Assembly: GCA_036501535.1 (NCBI GenBank)
Contig: DASYAE010000289.1
Coordinates: 62,001-126,000 of the forward strand
Source of the DNA: DASYAE01 sp036501535
Lineage (GTDB): Bacteria; Actinomycetota; Actinomycetes; Streptomycetales; Catenulisporaceae
Direction: 5' to 3'
DNA: 64,000 nt
Translations under genes and position numbers: made by a program
The notes under the pieces: model-generated
Seen by the model: the letters and a program-made list of their open reading frames with translations, nothing else
Told to the model about the DNA's origin: nothing
Database searches by the model: none
Part shown: piece by piece, positions 51,886-60,077 of the stretch
How the letters are laid out: each line of letters starts with the position of its first letter
Position numbering within the stretch: the stretch's first letter is position 1

Positions 51886-52884
51886 ATGCGTGCAGCGGTC
51901 GTCGAGGCACACGGGCAGGCACCGCGGATCGGGCAGCGCACCGATCCGCAGCGCCGGCCGGGCACCACGCTCGTCCGGCTCACCGCGGCCTCGATCAACC
52001 CGATCGACCTGCTCATATCCTCGGGCGGACACCCGGCCGGCAAGCCGCCGGTGCCGCACGTGCCCGGCATCGAGGGGGTCGGGACCGTGGTCGAGAGCGC
52101 CGTCTTCGGCGCAGGCACGCGAGTGCGCCTCTCCGTGCCCGGCGGATTCGTCGACGGGACGCTCGCCGAATACACGGCTGCCCCGGACGAGGCCTGCGTC
52201 CCGATTCCGGACCGGCTCGGCGACCCGGCCGCCGCGGCGATCGGCGCCGTCGGCATCAGTGCCCTGGTCACCCTGCGGGACCTGGCCGGCCTGCTGGCCG
52301 GGGAGTCCGTGCTGGTCCTCGGGGCGACCGGCGGCTTCGGGCAGGCCATCGTGCAGATCGCCCGCGCGCTCGGGGCCGGGCGCGTCGTGGCCGCGGGCCG
52401 CAATCAGCAGCGGCTGGACCGGCTCGCCGCCGCGGTGGACAGCTCCGACGGCGACGCAGCACCCGGTGAAGCACCACCGATCAGCACCGTGCTGCTCGAC
52501 CCGGACCCGGCCACGTTCGTCCAGCAGCTCGAGAAGACCGGCGGGAAGGTCGACGTGGTCGTCGACACGCTCTGGGGCCCGTACGCGCAGCCCGCGCTCG
52601 CCGGTCTCGCCCCGACTGGTCGCTATCTGAACGTCGGCGGTGCCGCAGGGGGCGAAGCCACGATCAGCGCCGGACTGCTGCGGCACGGGCTGCTCAAGGT
52701 GACCGGGTTCAGCGCGGCGACGTTGTCCGCCACAGAAGGCAATGCGGCTTATCAGGACGTGATCGGCCTGGCGGTTGCCGGCCGGCTGAATCTCCCGATC
52801 GACACCTATCCGCTGGACGACATCGAAGCGGCCTGGAACGCCCAGGCCGCGTCACCGGGCACGAAGATCGTCGTCCAGCCCTGA
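51886..52884 (+). CDS. Zinc-independent alcohol dehydrogenase / quinone oxidoreductase (MDR family)
   Basis: 332 residues. N-terminal GroES-like domain (ASINPIDLLISSGG, VPGIEGVGTV), Rossmann domain with VLVLGATGGFGQAIVQIARALGAG, and a C-terminal PLDDIEAAWNAQ end. The catalytic and structural zinc Cys residues are missing, as in quinone oxidoreductases that reduce quinones or enones with NADPH. GAGGGG precedes the ATG. It is probably induced when the divergent TetR protein leaves the operator. Confidence 0.92.
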   Translation: MRAAVVEAHGQAPRIGQRTDPQRRPGTTLVRLTAASINPIDLLISSGGHPAGKPPVPHVPGIEGVGTVVESAVFGAGTRVRLSVPGGFVDGTLAEYTAAPDEACVPIPDRLGDPAAAAIGAVGISALVTLRDLAGLLAGESVLVLGATGGFGQAIVQIARALGAGRVVAAGRNQQRLDRLAAAVDSSDGDAAPGEAPPISTVLLDPDPATFVQQLEKTGGKVDVVVDTLWGPYAQPALAGLAPTGRYLNVGGAAGGEATISAGLLRHGLLKVTGFSAATLSATEGNAAYQDVIGLAVAGRLNLPIDTYPLDDIEAAWNAQAASPGTKIVVQP

Positions 52885-52956
52885 GGGATACCTGTTCCGT
52901 CCCGTCCCGGCCAAAGCCGGTAACCGGTAGCCGGGTCTTCGAGACCTGAAGCGGCG

Positions 52957-54258
52957 TCAGATGGCCGGGACGGGAAGCCGGACCTCGAACCGGCAGCCGC
53001 CCGACACGTTGCGCACGTCGACCTCGCCCGAGTGCGCCTCGACGATCCCGCGCACGATCGCCAGGCCCAGCCCGGCGCCGGCCAGCGGCTCCGGCGTGCG
53101 CGCGGCGGTCCCGCGCCAGGCGACGTCGAAGACCCGGTCCAGGTCGTCGGTCGGGATTCCGCCGCAGGCGTCGGTGACCGACAGCACCGCGTGTCCGTCG
53201 CGCTCGCCCGCCTCGACGCGCACCGCGCCGTCGCTCGGCGTGTGCCGGATCGCGTTCGCCACAAGGTTCGTCAGCGCGCGGGATATCTCCCGCGGGTCCA
53301 CGCGGACCGCAAGGAGCGTGTTGACCTCGGCCGACAGGGCGACACCGCGGGCGCGAGCCAACGCGTCCGCGCCGACCACCGCTTCATCCACGAGGTCGGA
53401 GAGCGGAACCCGGGACAGCGAAAGGCGCAGCGCGCCGGCGTGGATGCGCGACATCTCGAACAGGTCGTCGACCATGCCGGCCAGCCGGTCCACGGCCAGC
53501 CGCATCTGCATGTGGTAGCGCAGCGGATCGCTCGCCACGCCGTCCTCGAGCGCTTCGGCCATCGCGCGCAGGCCGGCCAGCGGCGTGCGCAGGTCGTGCG
53601 AGACCCAGGCGACCAGTTCGCGCCGGGACTGCTCCAGCGACCGCTCGCGCTCGCGCGACTCGGCCAGCCTGGTCGCGGTGGCGGACAGCTCGCGGCGCAG
53701 GTCCTCCAGCTCCGCCGTGGCCAGCGCCGGGGCCCGACTGACCATCACCGTCGGCTCGTTCGGCCCGGCGCCCGGCGGCACGCCCATTCCGCCGAGCAGC
53801 CCCGCGGCGATCAGCCCGCTCGCACCGGTCGGCCGGGCGTGGCGGGCCGACTTGCCCAGGCCGTTCGCCGTGTCGAATCCGTTCCCCAGCGGCTGCGCCG
53901 ACGCCGCGTCAGACATGCCGTAGTCGTGGTAGTCCCGGGCCTCGTCGCCGAGGCCGCGCAGCGCGTCGCGCAGCGCCCGGCTGTCCGCGGTCACGCTGCG
54001 GGCCAGCGGGATCGCCATGCCGAGCGACGCGATGCCCGCCGCGACGCAGACCACGAGGACGACGCCGAAGTCCTCCTGCGAGATGAACATCGCCTGCGCG
54101 GTGCCGAGCACGCCGGCGGCCATCGCGAGCACCGTCGCCATCGTGACGGTGAACAGCTTGAGCCGGACCGAGCCGCCTGACTCGAGCCGCAGCGCGAACA
54201 GGCCGAGCAGGCTGACGCCGATCGCGCAGCCGCCGCTGATCAAGATGATCAAAAGCAT
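52957..54258 (-). CDS. Sensor histidine kinase (HisKA/HATPase)
   Basis: 433 residues. N-terminal membrane helices at about 1-24, 33-58 and 66-88, a 110-residue cytoplasmic linker, then a HisKA box VAWVSHDLRTPLAGLRAMAEAL and HATPase_c (N-box NLVANAIRHTPSDG, TDACGGIPTDDLDRVFDV, AGLGLAIVRG). No large sensor domain is present outside the membrane, so it belongs to the intramembrane-sensing kinases. It follows the response regulator gene by 13 bp in the same operon. Confidence 0.95.
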   Translation of the reverse strand: MLLIILISGGCAIGVSLLGLFALRLESGGSVRLKLFTVTMATVLAMAAGVLGTAQAMFISQEDFGVVLVVCVAAGIASLGMAIPLARSVTADSRALRDALRGLGDEARDYHDYGMSDAASAQPLGNGFDTANGLGKSARHARPTGASGLIAAGLLGGMGVPPGAGPNEPTVMVSRAPALATAELEDLRRELSATATRLAESRERERSLEQSRRELVAWVSHDLRTPLAGLRAMAEALEDGVASDPLRYHMQMRLAVDRLAGMVDDLFEMSRIHAGALRLSLSRVPLSDLVDEAVVGADALARARGVALSAEVNTLLAVRVDPREISRALTNLVANAIRHTPSDGAVRVEAGERDGHAVLSVTDACGGIPTDDLDRVFDVAWRGTAARTPEPLAGAGLGLAIVRGIVEAHSGEVDVRNVSGGCRFEVRLPVPAI

Positions 54259-54271
54259 GGTTCGAGCCTGT

Positions 54272-55078
54272 CTAGGATCCGGATCCCTGAGCCGAACCGG
54301 CGGCGTCGCCAGCCCCGCCGGCGTGCTGCACGGGCTGGTCGAGACGATATCCCACGCCCCAGACGGTCACCAGGATCTCCGGCTCGGCCGGATCCCGCTC
54401 GATCTTCTCGCGCAGCCTGCGCACGTGCACCGTCACCGTGGACTGGTCGCCGTACTCCCAGCCCCAGACCAGGCGCATCAGCTCGGGCCGGGTGAACGCC
54501 TGTCCCGGATGCGCCAGCAGGAAGGCCAGCAGGTCGAACTCGCGGCCGGTCAGTGCCAGCGGCGCGCCCGCACGGCGGGCTTCATGTCGGGTGACGTCGA
54601 CCTCCAGGTCGCCGACCCGGCGCACGTCGGTGGGCGCATGCGCAGCCGCGGCGGGTGCGGGCTGCTGCGTCCTGGCCGGGTCGCCGGGAGCGGCGGCCGC
54701 GCCGCGGCGGGACCGGCGCAGAACGGATGTGGCCCGCAGGGCGAGCTCGCGCGGGCTGAAGGGCTTGGTGACGTAGTCGTCCGCACCAAGCTCGAGCCCG
54801 AGGATCCGGTCGCTCTCCTCGCCGCGGGCGGTGAGCATGATTACCGGCGGCCGGCCCATGCCGGCCAGCCGCCGGAAGACCTCGAAGCCGTCGTAGCCCG
54901 GCAGCATCAGGTCGAGGATGACCAGGTCGGGTAGCTTCAGCCGGGCGGCCGCCACCGCCCCGGGGCCGTCGGCGGCGAGCCTGACCCGGTGCCCTGAGCG
55001 GCGCAGGTAGGCCGCGACCACCTCGGAGACCGTGGGGTCGTCGTCGACGACCAGCACATCGGCGCTGTCATCCATCAT
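54272..55078 (-). CDS. OmpR/PhoB-type response regulator
   Basis: 268 residues. Receiver with DVLVVDDDPTVSEVV, phospho-Asp in LVILDLMLPGYDG, Lys in DDYVTKPFSPREL; a long Ala/Pro linker (about residues 122-150); winged-helix domain ending ILVTVWGVGYRLD. The ATG at 55078 (a second ATG follows) lies 8 nt after a TAGATT -10 box, so transcription starts almost at the start codon. It is the partner of the kinase encoded 13 bp downstream. Confidence 0.95.
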   Translation of the reverse strand: MMDDSADVLVVDDDPTVSEVVAAYLRRSGHRVRLAADGPGAVAAARLKLPDLVILDLMLPGYDGFEVFRRLAGMGRPPVIMLTARGEESDRILGLELGADDYVTKPFSPRELALRATSVLRRSRRGAAAAPGDPARTQQPAPAAAAHAPTDVRRVGDLEVDVTRHEARRAGAPLALTGREFDLLAFLLAHPGQAFTRPELMRLVWGWEYGDQSTVTVHVRRLREKIERDPAEPEILVTVWGVGYRLDQPVQHAGGAGDAAGSAQGSGS

Positions 55079-55559
55079 CACCGGCCAATCTAAGCCGCCG
55101 GGCCGCCCTAGCGGCACCCCGCCCGGTCGTGGCCGCCGATCCATCCTCGGTCTGTAATGACTGCGTCGGCAGTGGCCGGGGGGACGCGGCCGGCTGCGCG
55201 GCGCTGGCCGGACTCGCGGGCGGGTTCCTGACCAGGCGCAACGCGGGCGCACCGGCCGGCACCGGTTCGGCGGCCGGCGACGCGGTCCGCGTCCTGAGCA
55301 CGCCCCGCACCTGGCGCGTAATCCGTTTCAGAGCCAGGAACTCGGTCAACGGCTGTCGGCGCCCGCGTCGCACGACGGACTGCGCCGTGTTGCGATGACC
55401 CGCCAGGTGCGCCGGAGTCGGGCGGAAGCCGGGTGTGCTCAACCCGCCGAAGCTCACCAGGAAGCGGTCGTGCCGCGCGAAGCGCTCCGTCCCTGTGCCT
55501 ATACGTGCGCCGGTGCCGATATCGCCTGTGGATACGCCCATGCCCATGCTGGAGTTCAT
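55068..55559 (-). CDS. Hypothetical protein, weakly supported
   Basis: An open frame of 163 residues with AGGGGAC 6 nt before its ATG. It has a Gly/Met-rich start, a basic middle (LTEFLALKRITRQVRGVLRTR) and an Ala/Pro/Ser-rich end, and resembles no family I know. It lies between divergently placed palindromes (55619-55667) and the response regulator, overlapping the latter's start by 11 bp. The high basic and low-complexity content means it may not be a true gene. Confidence 0.35.
   Translation of the reverse strand: MNSSMGMGVSTGDIGTGARIGTGTERFARHDRFLVSFGGLSTPGFRPTPAHLAGHRNTAQSVVRRGRRQPLTEFLALKRITRQVRGVLRTRTASPAAEPVPAGAPALRLVRNPPASPASAAQPAASPRPLPTQSLQTEDGSAATTGRGAARAARRLRLAGDDG
55087..55092 (-). 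promoter_or_regulatory. -10 box of the OmpR-type response regulator
   Basis: TAGATT on the minus strand, 8 nt before the ATG at 55078. Confidence 0.45.
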
Positions 55560-55618
55560 TTCGTGTCCCCTGTCATGCATCCCGACCTGCTGTGCGCCCA
55601 TGCAGCCCGGCGCTTACA

Positions 55619-55667
55619 TCAACGTGACCGTTCACGTTGACAATCCCATTCACGCTTGCGTGAATGG
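55619..55667. promoter_or_regulatory. Two adjacent palindromes at the arsR-like promoter
   Basis: TCAACGTGA-CCGT-TCACGTTGA (55619-55640) and CCATTCACGC-TT-GCGTGAATGG (55646-55667). A -35 TTGACA (55637-55642) sits at the end of the first; 17 nt on, GTGAAT (55660-55665) lies in the second. Both share the TTCACG/CGTGAA core, so one repressor could cover the promoter. Confidence 0.65.
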
Positions 55668-55756
55668 TGGCACGAGAGCGAGCCTTGCGCAAGGGAATTA
55701 AGGCCCGCCGACCCGCGGGCCCGCCGACCACGGCCCGAGAAAGCGAGAGGCCCCGC

Positions 55757-56572
55757 ATGCCGCGATCCGCGCCAGAACCCCGACGGCAGCCGGAACGCAC
55801 GGCCCGCCGATTCGCGGACACCGCGGACCGCCGCCGCGACGAGGAGCGCGAGGCCGAGCGCCCGCAGCTGATCGTGCCGCGCTCCCCCGCGATCGCGCCG
55901 GCCTCCCCGGCGCCGCAGGGCTCGCACAAGCACGACGTCGTGCCCGAGCTGATCGTGAAGGACCTGGCCACGCTGCGCGTGCTCGCCGATCCGCTGCGCC
56001 TGGCCATCCTCGGCGCGTTCGGCGACGGCCGGCGGGAGCATCCGATGACGGTCAAGGAGATCGCCGAGCGGATCGACGAGGGCCCGACGAAGCTCTACCG
56101 GCACATCAAGCAGCTGGAGGACGCCGGCCTGCTGGCCGTGGCCGGCACCAGGCTCGTCTCGGGCATCCTGGAGAAGAGCTACCGGCCGGTCTACCGCCGG
56201 ATCGACGTCGACGACGACCTGCTGAACCTGCCGGGGCAGCAGGACGAGTACCTGGGGGCGATCTCGGCGCTGCTCGAGTCGTCCCGGATGCGGCTGCTCA
56301 ACGAGATGCGCGCGGGCAGTGTGCTGGTCGAGACCCCTGATGAGGGACCGGACCTCAGCCTCGAGGTCAACACGATCGGCGTGAACCTGCGGGTGGAGCA
56401 GTACGACGAGGTGCACGCCAAGCTGACCGAGCTGATGGAGCTGCTGGTCACCTACGGAAACGAGCAGAAGGACGACCCGGAGGCGGTCCCGGTGCGGTTC
56501 CAGGTGGTGCTTTACCCGTTGCTCGAACGCACCGAGGGCGGACCCGACGCCGGGGACGGCGGGTCCGCCTAA
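55757..56572 (+). CDS. ArsR-like winged-helix transcriptional regulator
   Basis: 271 residues. A basic, disordered N-terminus of about 60 residues, then an HTH_20/ArsR-type winged helix (LATLRVLADPLRLAILGAF, VKEIAERIDEGPTKLYRHIKQLEDAGLL) and a C-terminal alpha/beta domain of about 130 residues. The two-domain form resembles helix-turn-helix regulators that bind hydrophobic ligands, but the ligand is unknown. The ATG at 55757 has GAGAGG 6 nt upstream. Palindromes over its promoter suggest autoregulation. Confidence 0.85.
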   Translation: MPRSAPEPRRQPERTARRFADTADRRRDEEREAERPQLIVPRSPAIAPASPAPQGSHKHDVVPELIVKDLATLRVLADPLRLAILGAFGDGRREHPMTVKEIAERIDEGPTKLYRHIKQLEDAGLLAVAGTRLVSGILEKSYRPVYRRIDVDDDLLNLPGQQDEYLGAISALLESSRMRLLNEMRAGSVLVETPDEGPDLSLEVNTIGVNLRVEQYDEVHAKLTELMELLVTYGNEQKDDPEAVPVRFQVVLYPLLERTEGGPDAGDGGSA

Positions 56573-56596
56573 GGCGCGCTCGGCCGGTCGGGCCGC

Positions 56597-57541
56597 TCAG
56601 ACCAGGGCGTCGAGCAGAGCGATGTCGTCCTCGGTCAGGCGCAGGTCGGCCGCGGCCATGTTCTGCTCGAGGTGGGCGGCCGACGAGGTGCCCGGGATCA
56701 CCGCGATGACCGGGGAACGGGCCAGCAGCCAGGCGATCGCCACCTGGGTCCGGCTCGCCCCGTGCGCGGCGGCGATCAGGTCGATGACCCGCTCCTGCGC
56801 GTCGGTCGGCGCCATGCCGGGCGGCAGCGCGGACTTGTCCAGGCCGGGCCGCAGCATCCCGGCCGCCAGCGGGAAGTAGGGCACGAAGACGATCTTGAGC
56901 CGCTCGCAGGCCTCGAGCACCTCGGCGCTGCCGCGGTCGTAGAGGTGGAAGCGGTTCTGGACCGCGGAGACCGGCGCCAGCGTGCCGGCCCGCTCCAGCT
57001 GGGCCGCGGTGACGCCGCTGAGCCCGAGGCACCGGATCAGGCCGCGGTCGTACAGTTCGGCGAGCGCGGCGAACGACTCGTCCAGCGACGTCCTGCCGGC
57101 GGGCATCAGGCCGTCGCCGCCGACGCGCAGGTAGACCAGGTCGAGGCGGTCGAGCCCGAGCCGGGCGAGGTTGCGCTCCACCTGCTCGCGCAGCTGGCGC
57201 GGCTCGGCGGCCGGATCGAAGGAGCCTGACGCGCCGCGCACCGCGCCGACCTTTGTGGCGATGACCAGCCCCTCAGGGTACGGATGCAGCGCCGCGCGGA
57301 TCAGGTCATTGGCAACGTCGGGCCCGTACAGGGCGCTGGTGTCGATGTGCGTGACGCCCAGCTCGACCGCACGCCGCAGCAGCGCCAGCGCGGCGGCCTC
57401 GTCCGCCGACGGGCCCCAGATACCGGGGCCGGGCAGTTGCATGGCGCCGAACCCGAGCCGCCCGACGGTCAGGTCGTCGCAGAGCTGGAGCAGGCCGCCC
57501 GCCGGGGCGGGCCGGGAGGTACCGGCGGCGTCGATGGACAC
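56597..57541 (-). CDS. Aldo/keto reductase family protein
   Basis: 314 residues, a (beta/alpha)8 barrel. Tetrad residues Asp and Tyr are in HIDTSALYG and Lys in VIATKVG; the usual catalytic His is Arg (DLVYLRVGGDG). C-terminal VAIAWLLARSPVIAVIPGTSS binds NADPH phosphate. The His-to-Arg change is shared by many actinobacterial oxidoreductases of this group and may alter the reaction. GAGGAG precedes the GTG at 57541. Convergent with the arsR-like gene. Confidence 0.9.
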   Translation of the reverse strand: MSIDAAGTSRPAPAGGLLQLCDDLTVGRLGFGAMQLPGPGIWGPSADEAAALALLRRAVELGVTHIDTSALYGPDVANDLIRAALHPYPEGLVIATKVGAVRGASGSFDPAAEPRQLREQVERNLARLGLDRLDLVYLRVGGDGLMPAGRTSLDESFAALAELYDRGLIRCLGLSGVTAAQLERAGTLAPVSAVQNRFHLYDRGSAEVLEACERLKIVFVPYFPLAAGMLRPGLDKSALPPGMAPTDAQERVIDLIAAAHGASRTQVAIAWLLARSPVIAVIPGTSSAAHLEQNMAAADLRLTEDDIALLDALV

Positions 57542-57631
57542 GAACGTTCTCCTCGTTCCCGAATAAGGGTCGGTGAAATAAAGATCAGCACATGGAGATC
57601 GGCTGCCGGGACGTTGCGCGGCGGACGCGGG

Positions 57632-58102
57632 TCAGCCGACGGCTCGGGCACGGGCGGCCAGGCGCGCGCGCACCGAGGAGACGGCGATCCGCCCTTCGGC
57701 GTCGCGCTCCAGCCGGCCCCGGTTCGCCAGGTCGTGCACGCCCTGGCGGCTGATGCCGAGCATGGCGGCCGCCTGGGCGACCGAGACCGCCTGGGCACTG
57801 GGATGGCCGATCCGCAGCGCGACCACCCGGCCGAATGGTGTACCCCACCACACGGCTGGCGGGTCGAACGGTTCATCACCGTGCCCGCAAAGTGCCGCCA
57901 CGAGCCGGCCCGCGGTCAGCGCGGCCTGCATCTCGTCCTCCCCGAGCAGCGCCGCCGCCCACGTCCGGGACTGCTGCGCGACCCGCGCGCGCATCGCGTC
58001 GTCCGCTCCGACCAGGATCTCGAGCGGATCGAGCAGCCGGACGGCCACCTGCCCGGCCAGGTCTTCGGCCAGGGCCCGATGGGCCGCGGTCCAGCCGTCC
58101 AC
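57632..58102 (-). CDS. HTH DNA-binding protein
   Basis: 156 residues. The N-terminal 95 residues have no recognisable domain. The C-terminal part has an excisionase/MerR-like helix-turn-helix (SVAQAAAMLGISRQGVHDLANRGRLERDAEGRIAVSSVRARLA). The GTG at 58102 has AAAGGA 6 nt upstream. Two 19-bp inverted repeats, CTTGA-N9-TCAAG, lie in its promoter, so it probably represses itself. It may act as an antitoxin-like or phage-related regulator, but no toxin partner is visible. Confidence 0.75.
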   Translation of the reverse strand: MDGWTAAHRALAEDLAGQVAVRLLDPLEILVGADDAMRARVAQQSRTWAAALLGEDEMQAALTAGRLVAALCGHGDEPFDPPAVWWGTPFGRVVALRIGHPSAQAVSVAQAAAMLGISRQGVHDLANRGRLERDAEGRIAVSSVRARLAARARAVG

Positions 58103-58116
58103 GCGTCATCCTTTCG

Positions 58117-58157
58117 CTTGACAGCCAATATCAAGCAGCTTGACGCTCAGCGTCAAG
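58117..58157 (-). promoter_or_regulatory. Twin operator boxes and promoter of the HTH gene
   Basis: CTTGA-N9-TCAAG at 58117-58135 and CTTGACGCT-C-AGCGTCAAG (perfect, 58139-58157), centres 22 bp apart. On the minus strand, TTGACG, 18 nt, GATATT can be drawn as -35/-10, each inside one box. Confidence 0.65.
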
Positions 58158-58190
58158 TGCAGGGCGCGGCATCGGTCACAGCGGCATCGA

Positions 58191-58722
58191 TCAATCGTCC
58201 AGCGGCACCTCGTGGCGCAGGATGCTGTACATCACGCCGTCGCGCCACTTCCCGTTGCGGTAGCTGGTGCTGCGCCCCACGCCCTCGCGGGTCATCCCGA
58301 CTTTCTCCAGGGCGCGCTGCTCGGCGATGTTCGCCAGTTCGGTACCGGCCTCGATGCGCACCACGTGCGTGTGAGCGAACAAGTATCGGACCAGCAGCCG
58401 CTGCGCCTGCGTCCCGACGCCGCGGCCGCGCGCCTCCGGCATCAGCACGATGCCGATCTGCCAGCAGTACGCGCCCGCCGCGGGCAAGCAGGATCTTGCG
58501 CCAGGAGACGATGCCGAGCCGCTCGGCCCCGTCGGCCACCAGCAGTTTCCCGCCCTCCTCGTCGACCAGGCCGTTCTGCGCCCACTGCCGGCGGATCTGG
58601 TGCGGATCGGAGAAGCCGTGCCACTCGAACTGCCCGGCCGCCTCCGGGTCGGTGAGGTAACGGTCGTAGACGACCAGGTCGTCCTCCCGCATCGTGCGCA
58701 AAGTGATGTTCTCGATGCCCAT
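58191..58722 (-). pseudogene. GNAT acetyltransferase, frameshifted
   Basis: The first frame from 58722 encodes the N-terminal half (ITLRTMREDDLVVYDRYLTD to LGIVSWRKI). The second frame encodes the rest: WQIGIVLMPEARGRGVGTQA, the acetyl-CoA loop, to YSILRHEVPLDD. They join near 58490 in CTGCTTGCCCGC; removing one base (for instance a T) gives continuous RimJ/RimL-type homology. As read, the product loses its acetyl-CoA-binding motif. Recent decay or a sequence error are both possible. A TAGCAT box lies 8 nt before the ATG. Confidence 0.75.
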
Positions 58723-58757
58723 AGCGGATCATGCTATGCCGCTGGCAGTGTGGGGGA

Positions 58758-59285
58758 ATGCATGAGCAGGAGCCGGATGACGCAGCGGTCCGGCTGCGCG
58801 AGTGGAACGACGGCGACGACGCGGCGTGGTACGCCGAGAGCGTGCGTGACCCGCTGATCCAGCGTTTCACCACGGAATCCCCGACCCTGACCGCCGACGA
58901 GGTGCGGGCCGCCATCGTCGCGATGCGGGCGTCGGACACCGCCGAAGGATTCGTGGTCTGCGACGCGCGGACCGGCGACCGGCTCGGCAACATCGCGCTG
59001 CAGCACGACGGCGGCTCCGGCGAGGTCTCCTACTGGATGGCCGCCGAGGCGCGCGGGCGCGGGGCCGCGACGCAGGCCCTGATCATGTTCAGCGCCTGGT
59101 CGATCCGCGAGGTGGGTCTCAGGACACTGTGGCTACGCGCGCACCGGGACAACACCGCCTCGCAGCGGGTCGCCCTGCGTGCCGGCTACCGGCGCGATCC
59201 GGACCGGGACGCGTCCACGGACGTCAAGGGCGAGGTGTGGCCGATACTCGGATTCGTGCTGGACCCGGACCGGATCGATCCCTGA
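58758..59285 (+). CDS. GNAT family N-acetyltransferase (RimJ/RimL-like)
   Basis: 175 residues. N-terminal VRLREWNDGDDAAWYAESVRD, acetyl-CoA loop VSYWMAAEARGRGAATQAL, then LWLRAHRDNTASQRVALRAGYR, the standard RimL/Acetyltransf_3 pattern. It acetylates an amine, perhaps a protein N-terminus or a small molecule. I start it at the ATG at 58758 after GGGGGA; an in-frame ATG at 58731 is possible. Divergent from the broken GNAT gene of the same broad family. Confidence 0.88.
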   Translation: MHEQEPDDAAVRLREWNDGDDAAWYAESVRDPLIQRFTTESPTLTADEVRAAIVAMRASDTAEGFVVCDARTGDRLGNIALQHDGGSGEVSYWMAAEARGRGAATQALIMFSAWSIREVGLRTLWLRAHRDNTASQRVALRAGYRRDPDRDASTDVKGEVWPILGFVLDPDRIDP

Positions 59286-59313
59286 CCTGAACCGCCGCCG
59301 TCGCCGCCGTGTG

Positions 59314-59802
59314 TCAGCGGCCGAGGTTCACCGGGGCGGTCACCGTGCCGGTGCACGGCGCGCCGTCGAGGGTGAAGCCGGTCGGCGCCGCGGACCTGCC
59401 GGCGATGCTGAACTTCGCGCTGACGGAGGTCGAGGCGCCGGAGGCCAGGGCGCCGTCGTCCCTGCCCCGGGCCGCGGTGACGGCCGCGCCGCTCTGCGAC
59501 CAGGACGCTCCCAGGCCCGCGGCCAGCGTCGCCGGGCCGTCATACGAGTACTGCAACTCCCAGGTGCTGAGCGCCGCGCCCTCGTTGGTGATCACGATCC
59601 GCGCCTGGAAGCCGGTGCCCCAGGTCGACTCGACCGTGTAGTCGACCGTGCAGGCCGCAGAGGGCGCGGCGGCCGAGGAGGAAGCTGCGTTGGCCACCGT
59701 TCCCGACGCGATCGCGATGCACAATGCGAGCAGCGCGAGCGCTCCGGTCACCGCCACGAGGGCGGCCAGCCGGCGCCGGGAGATGGGTGGGGCGTTGTTC
59801 AT
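59314..59802 (-). CDS. Secreted stand-alone CBM2 protein
   Basis: 162 residues: a basic start and long hydrophobic signal (LAALVAVTGALALLALCIAIA, cleaved near residue 40), then one CBM2 module: CTVDYTVESTWGTGFQARIVITN, WELQYSYDG, SGAAVTAARGRDDGALASG, GFTLDGAPC with the two end Cys residues. No catalytic domain is attached, though CBM2 modules normally serve hydrolases. It may coat cellulose or chitin, or act as a substrate-targeting accessory. GGAGGG lies 10 nt before the ATG at 59802. Confidence 0.88.
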   Translation of the reverse strand: MNNAPPISRRRLAALVAVTGALALLALCIAIASGTVANAASSSAAAPSAACTVDYTVESTWGTGFQARIVITNEGAALSTWELQYSYDGPATLAAGLGASWSQSGAAVTAARGRDDGALASGASTSVSAKFSIAGRSAAPTGFTLDGAPCTGTVTAPVNLGR

Positions 59803-60065
59803 TAAGGAGTTCCCTCCGAACCGCGGCGGTGTGTCGCGGCGCCGTCCTCTGGGGCGCGCGGGGACCGGCCGGCGGTGCTCCTGAAACACCCGGCGATGCG
59901 GTCGAACGCTCCGCAAACCGGTGCCGAATCAGGCCTCATCGCCGATCGATCGGAGACACCTTCCGGGGCGGACGGCGCGCCTGTCAAGTGGGCTCGCCGG
60001 AGGCGGTCCCGCCGCCCGGCGCAGGGCGCGGACGATCGCGCGGCGCCGGTCCCGGCCGCAGCCGG

Positions 60066-60071
60066 TAAGCT
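60066..60071 (+). promoter_or_regulatory. -10 box, leaderless start of the ACC deaminase-like gene
   Basis: TAAGCT followed by 6 nt and the ATG at 60078. No SD. The 260 bp upstream hold no other gene. Confidence 0.55.
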
Positions 60072-60077
60072 GTTTCC

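Noticed and set aside
55129..55398. Plus-strand open frame upstream of the ArsR-like gene
   Set aside because: No SD or family match, Arg/Thr-rich shadow of the minus-strand frame.
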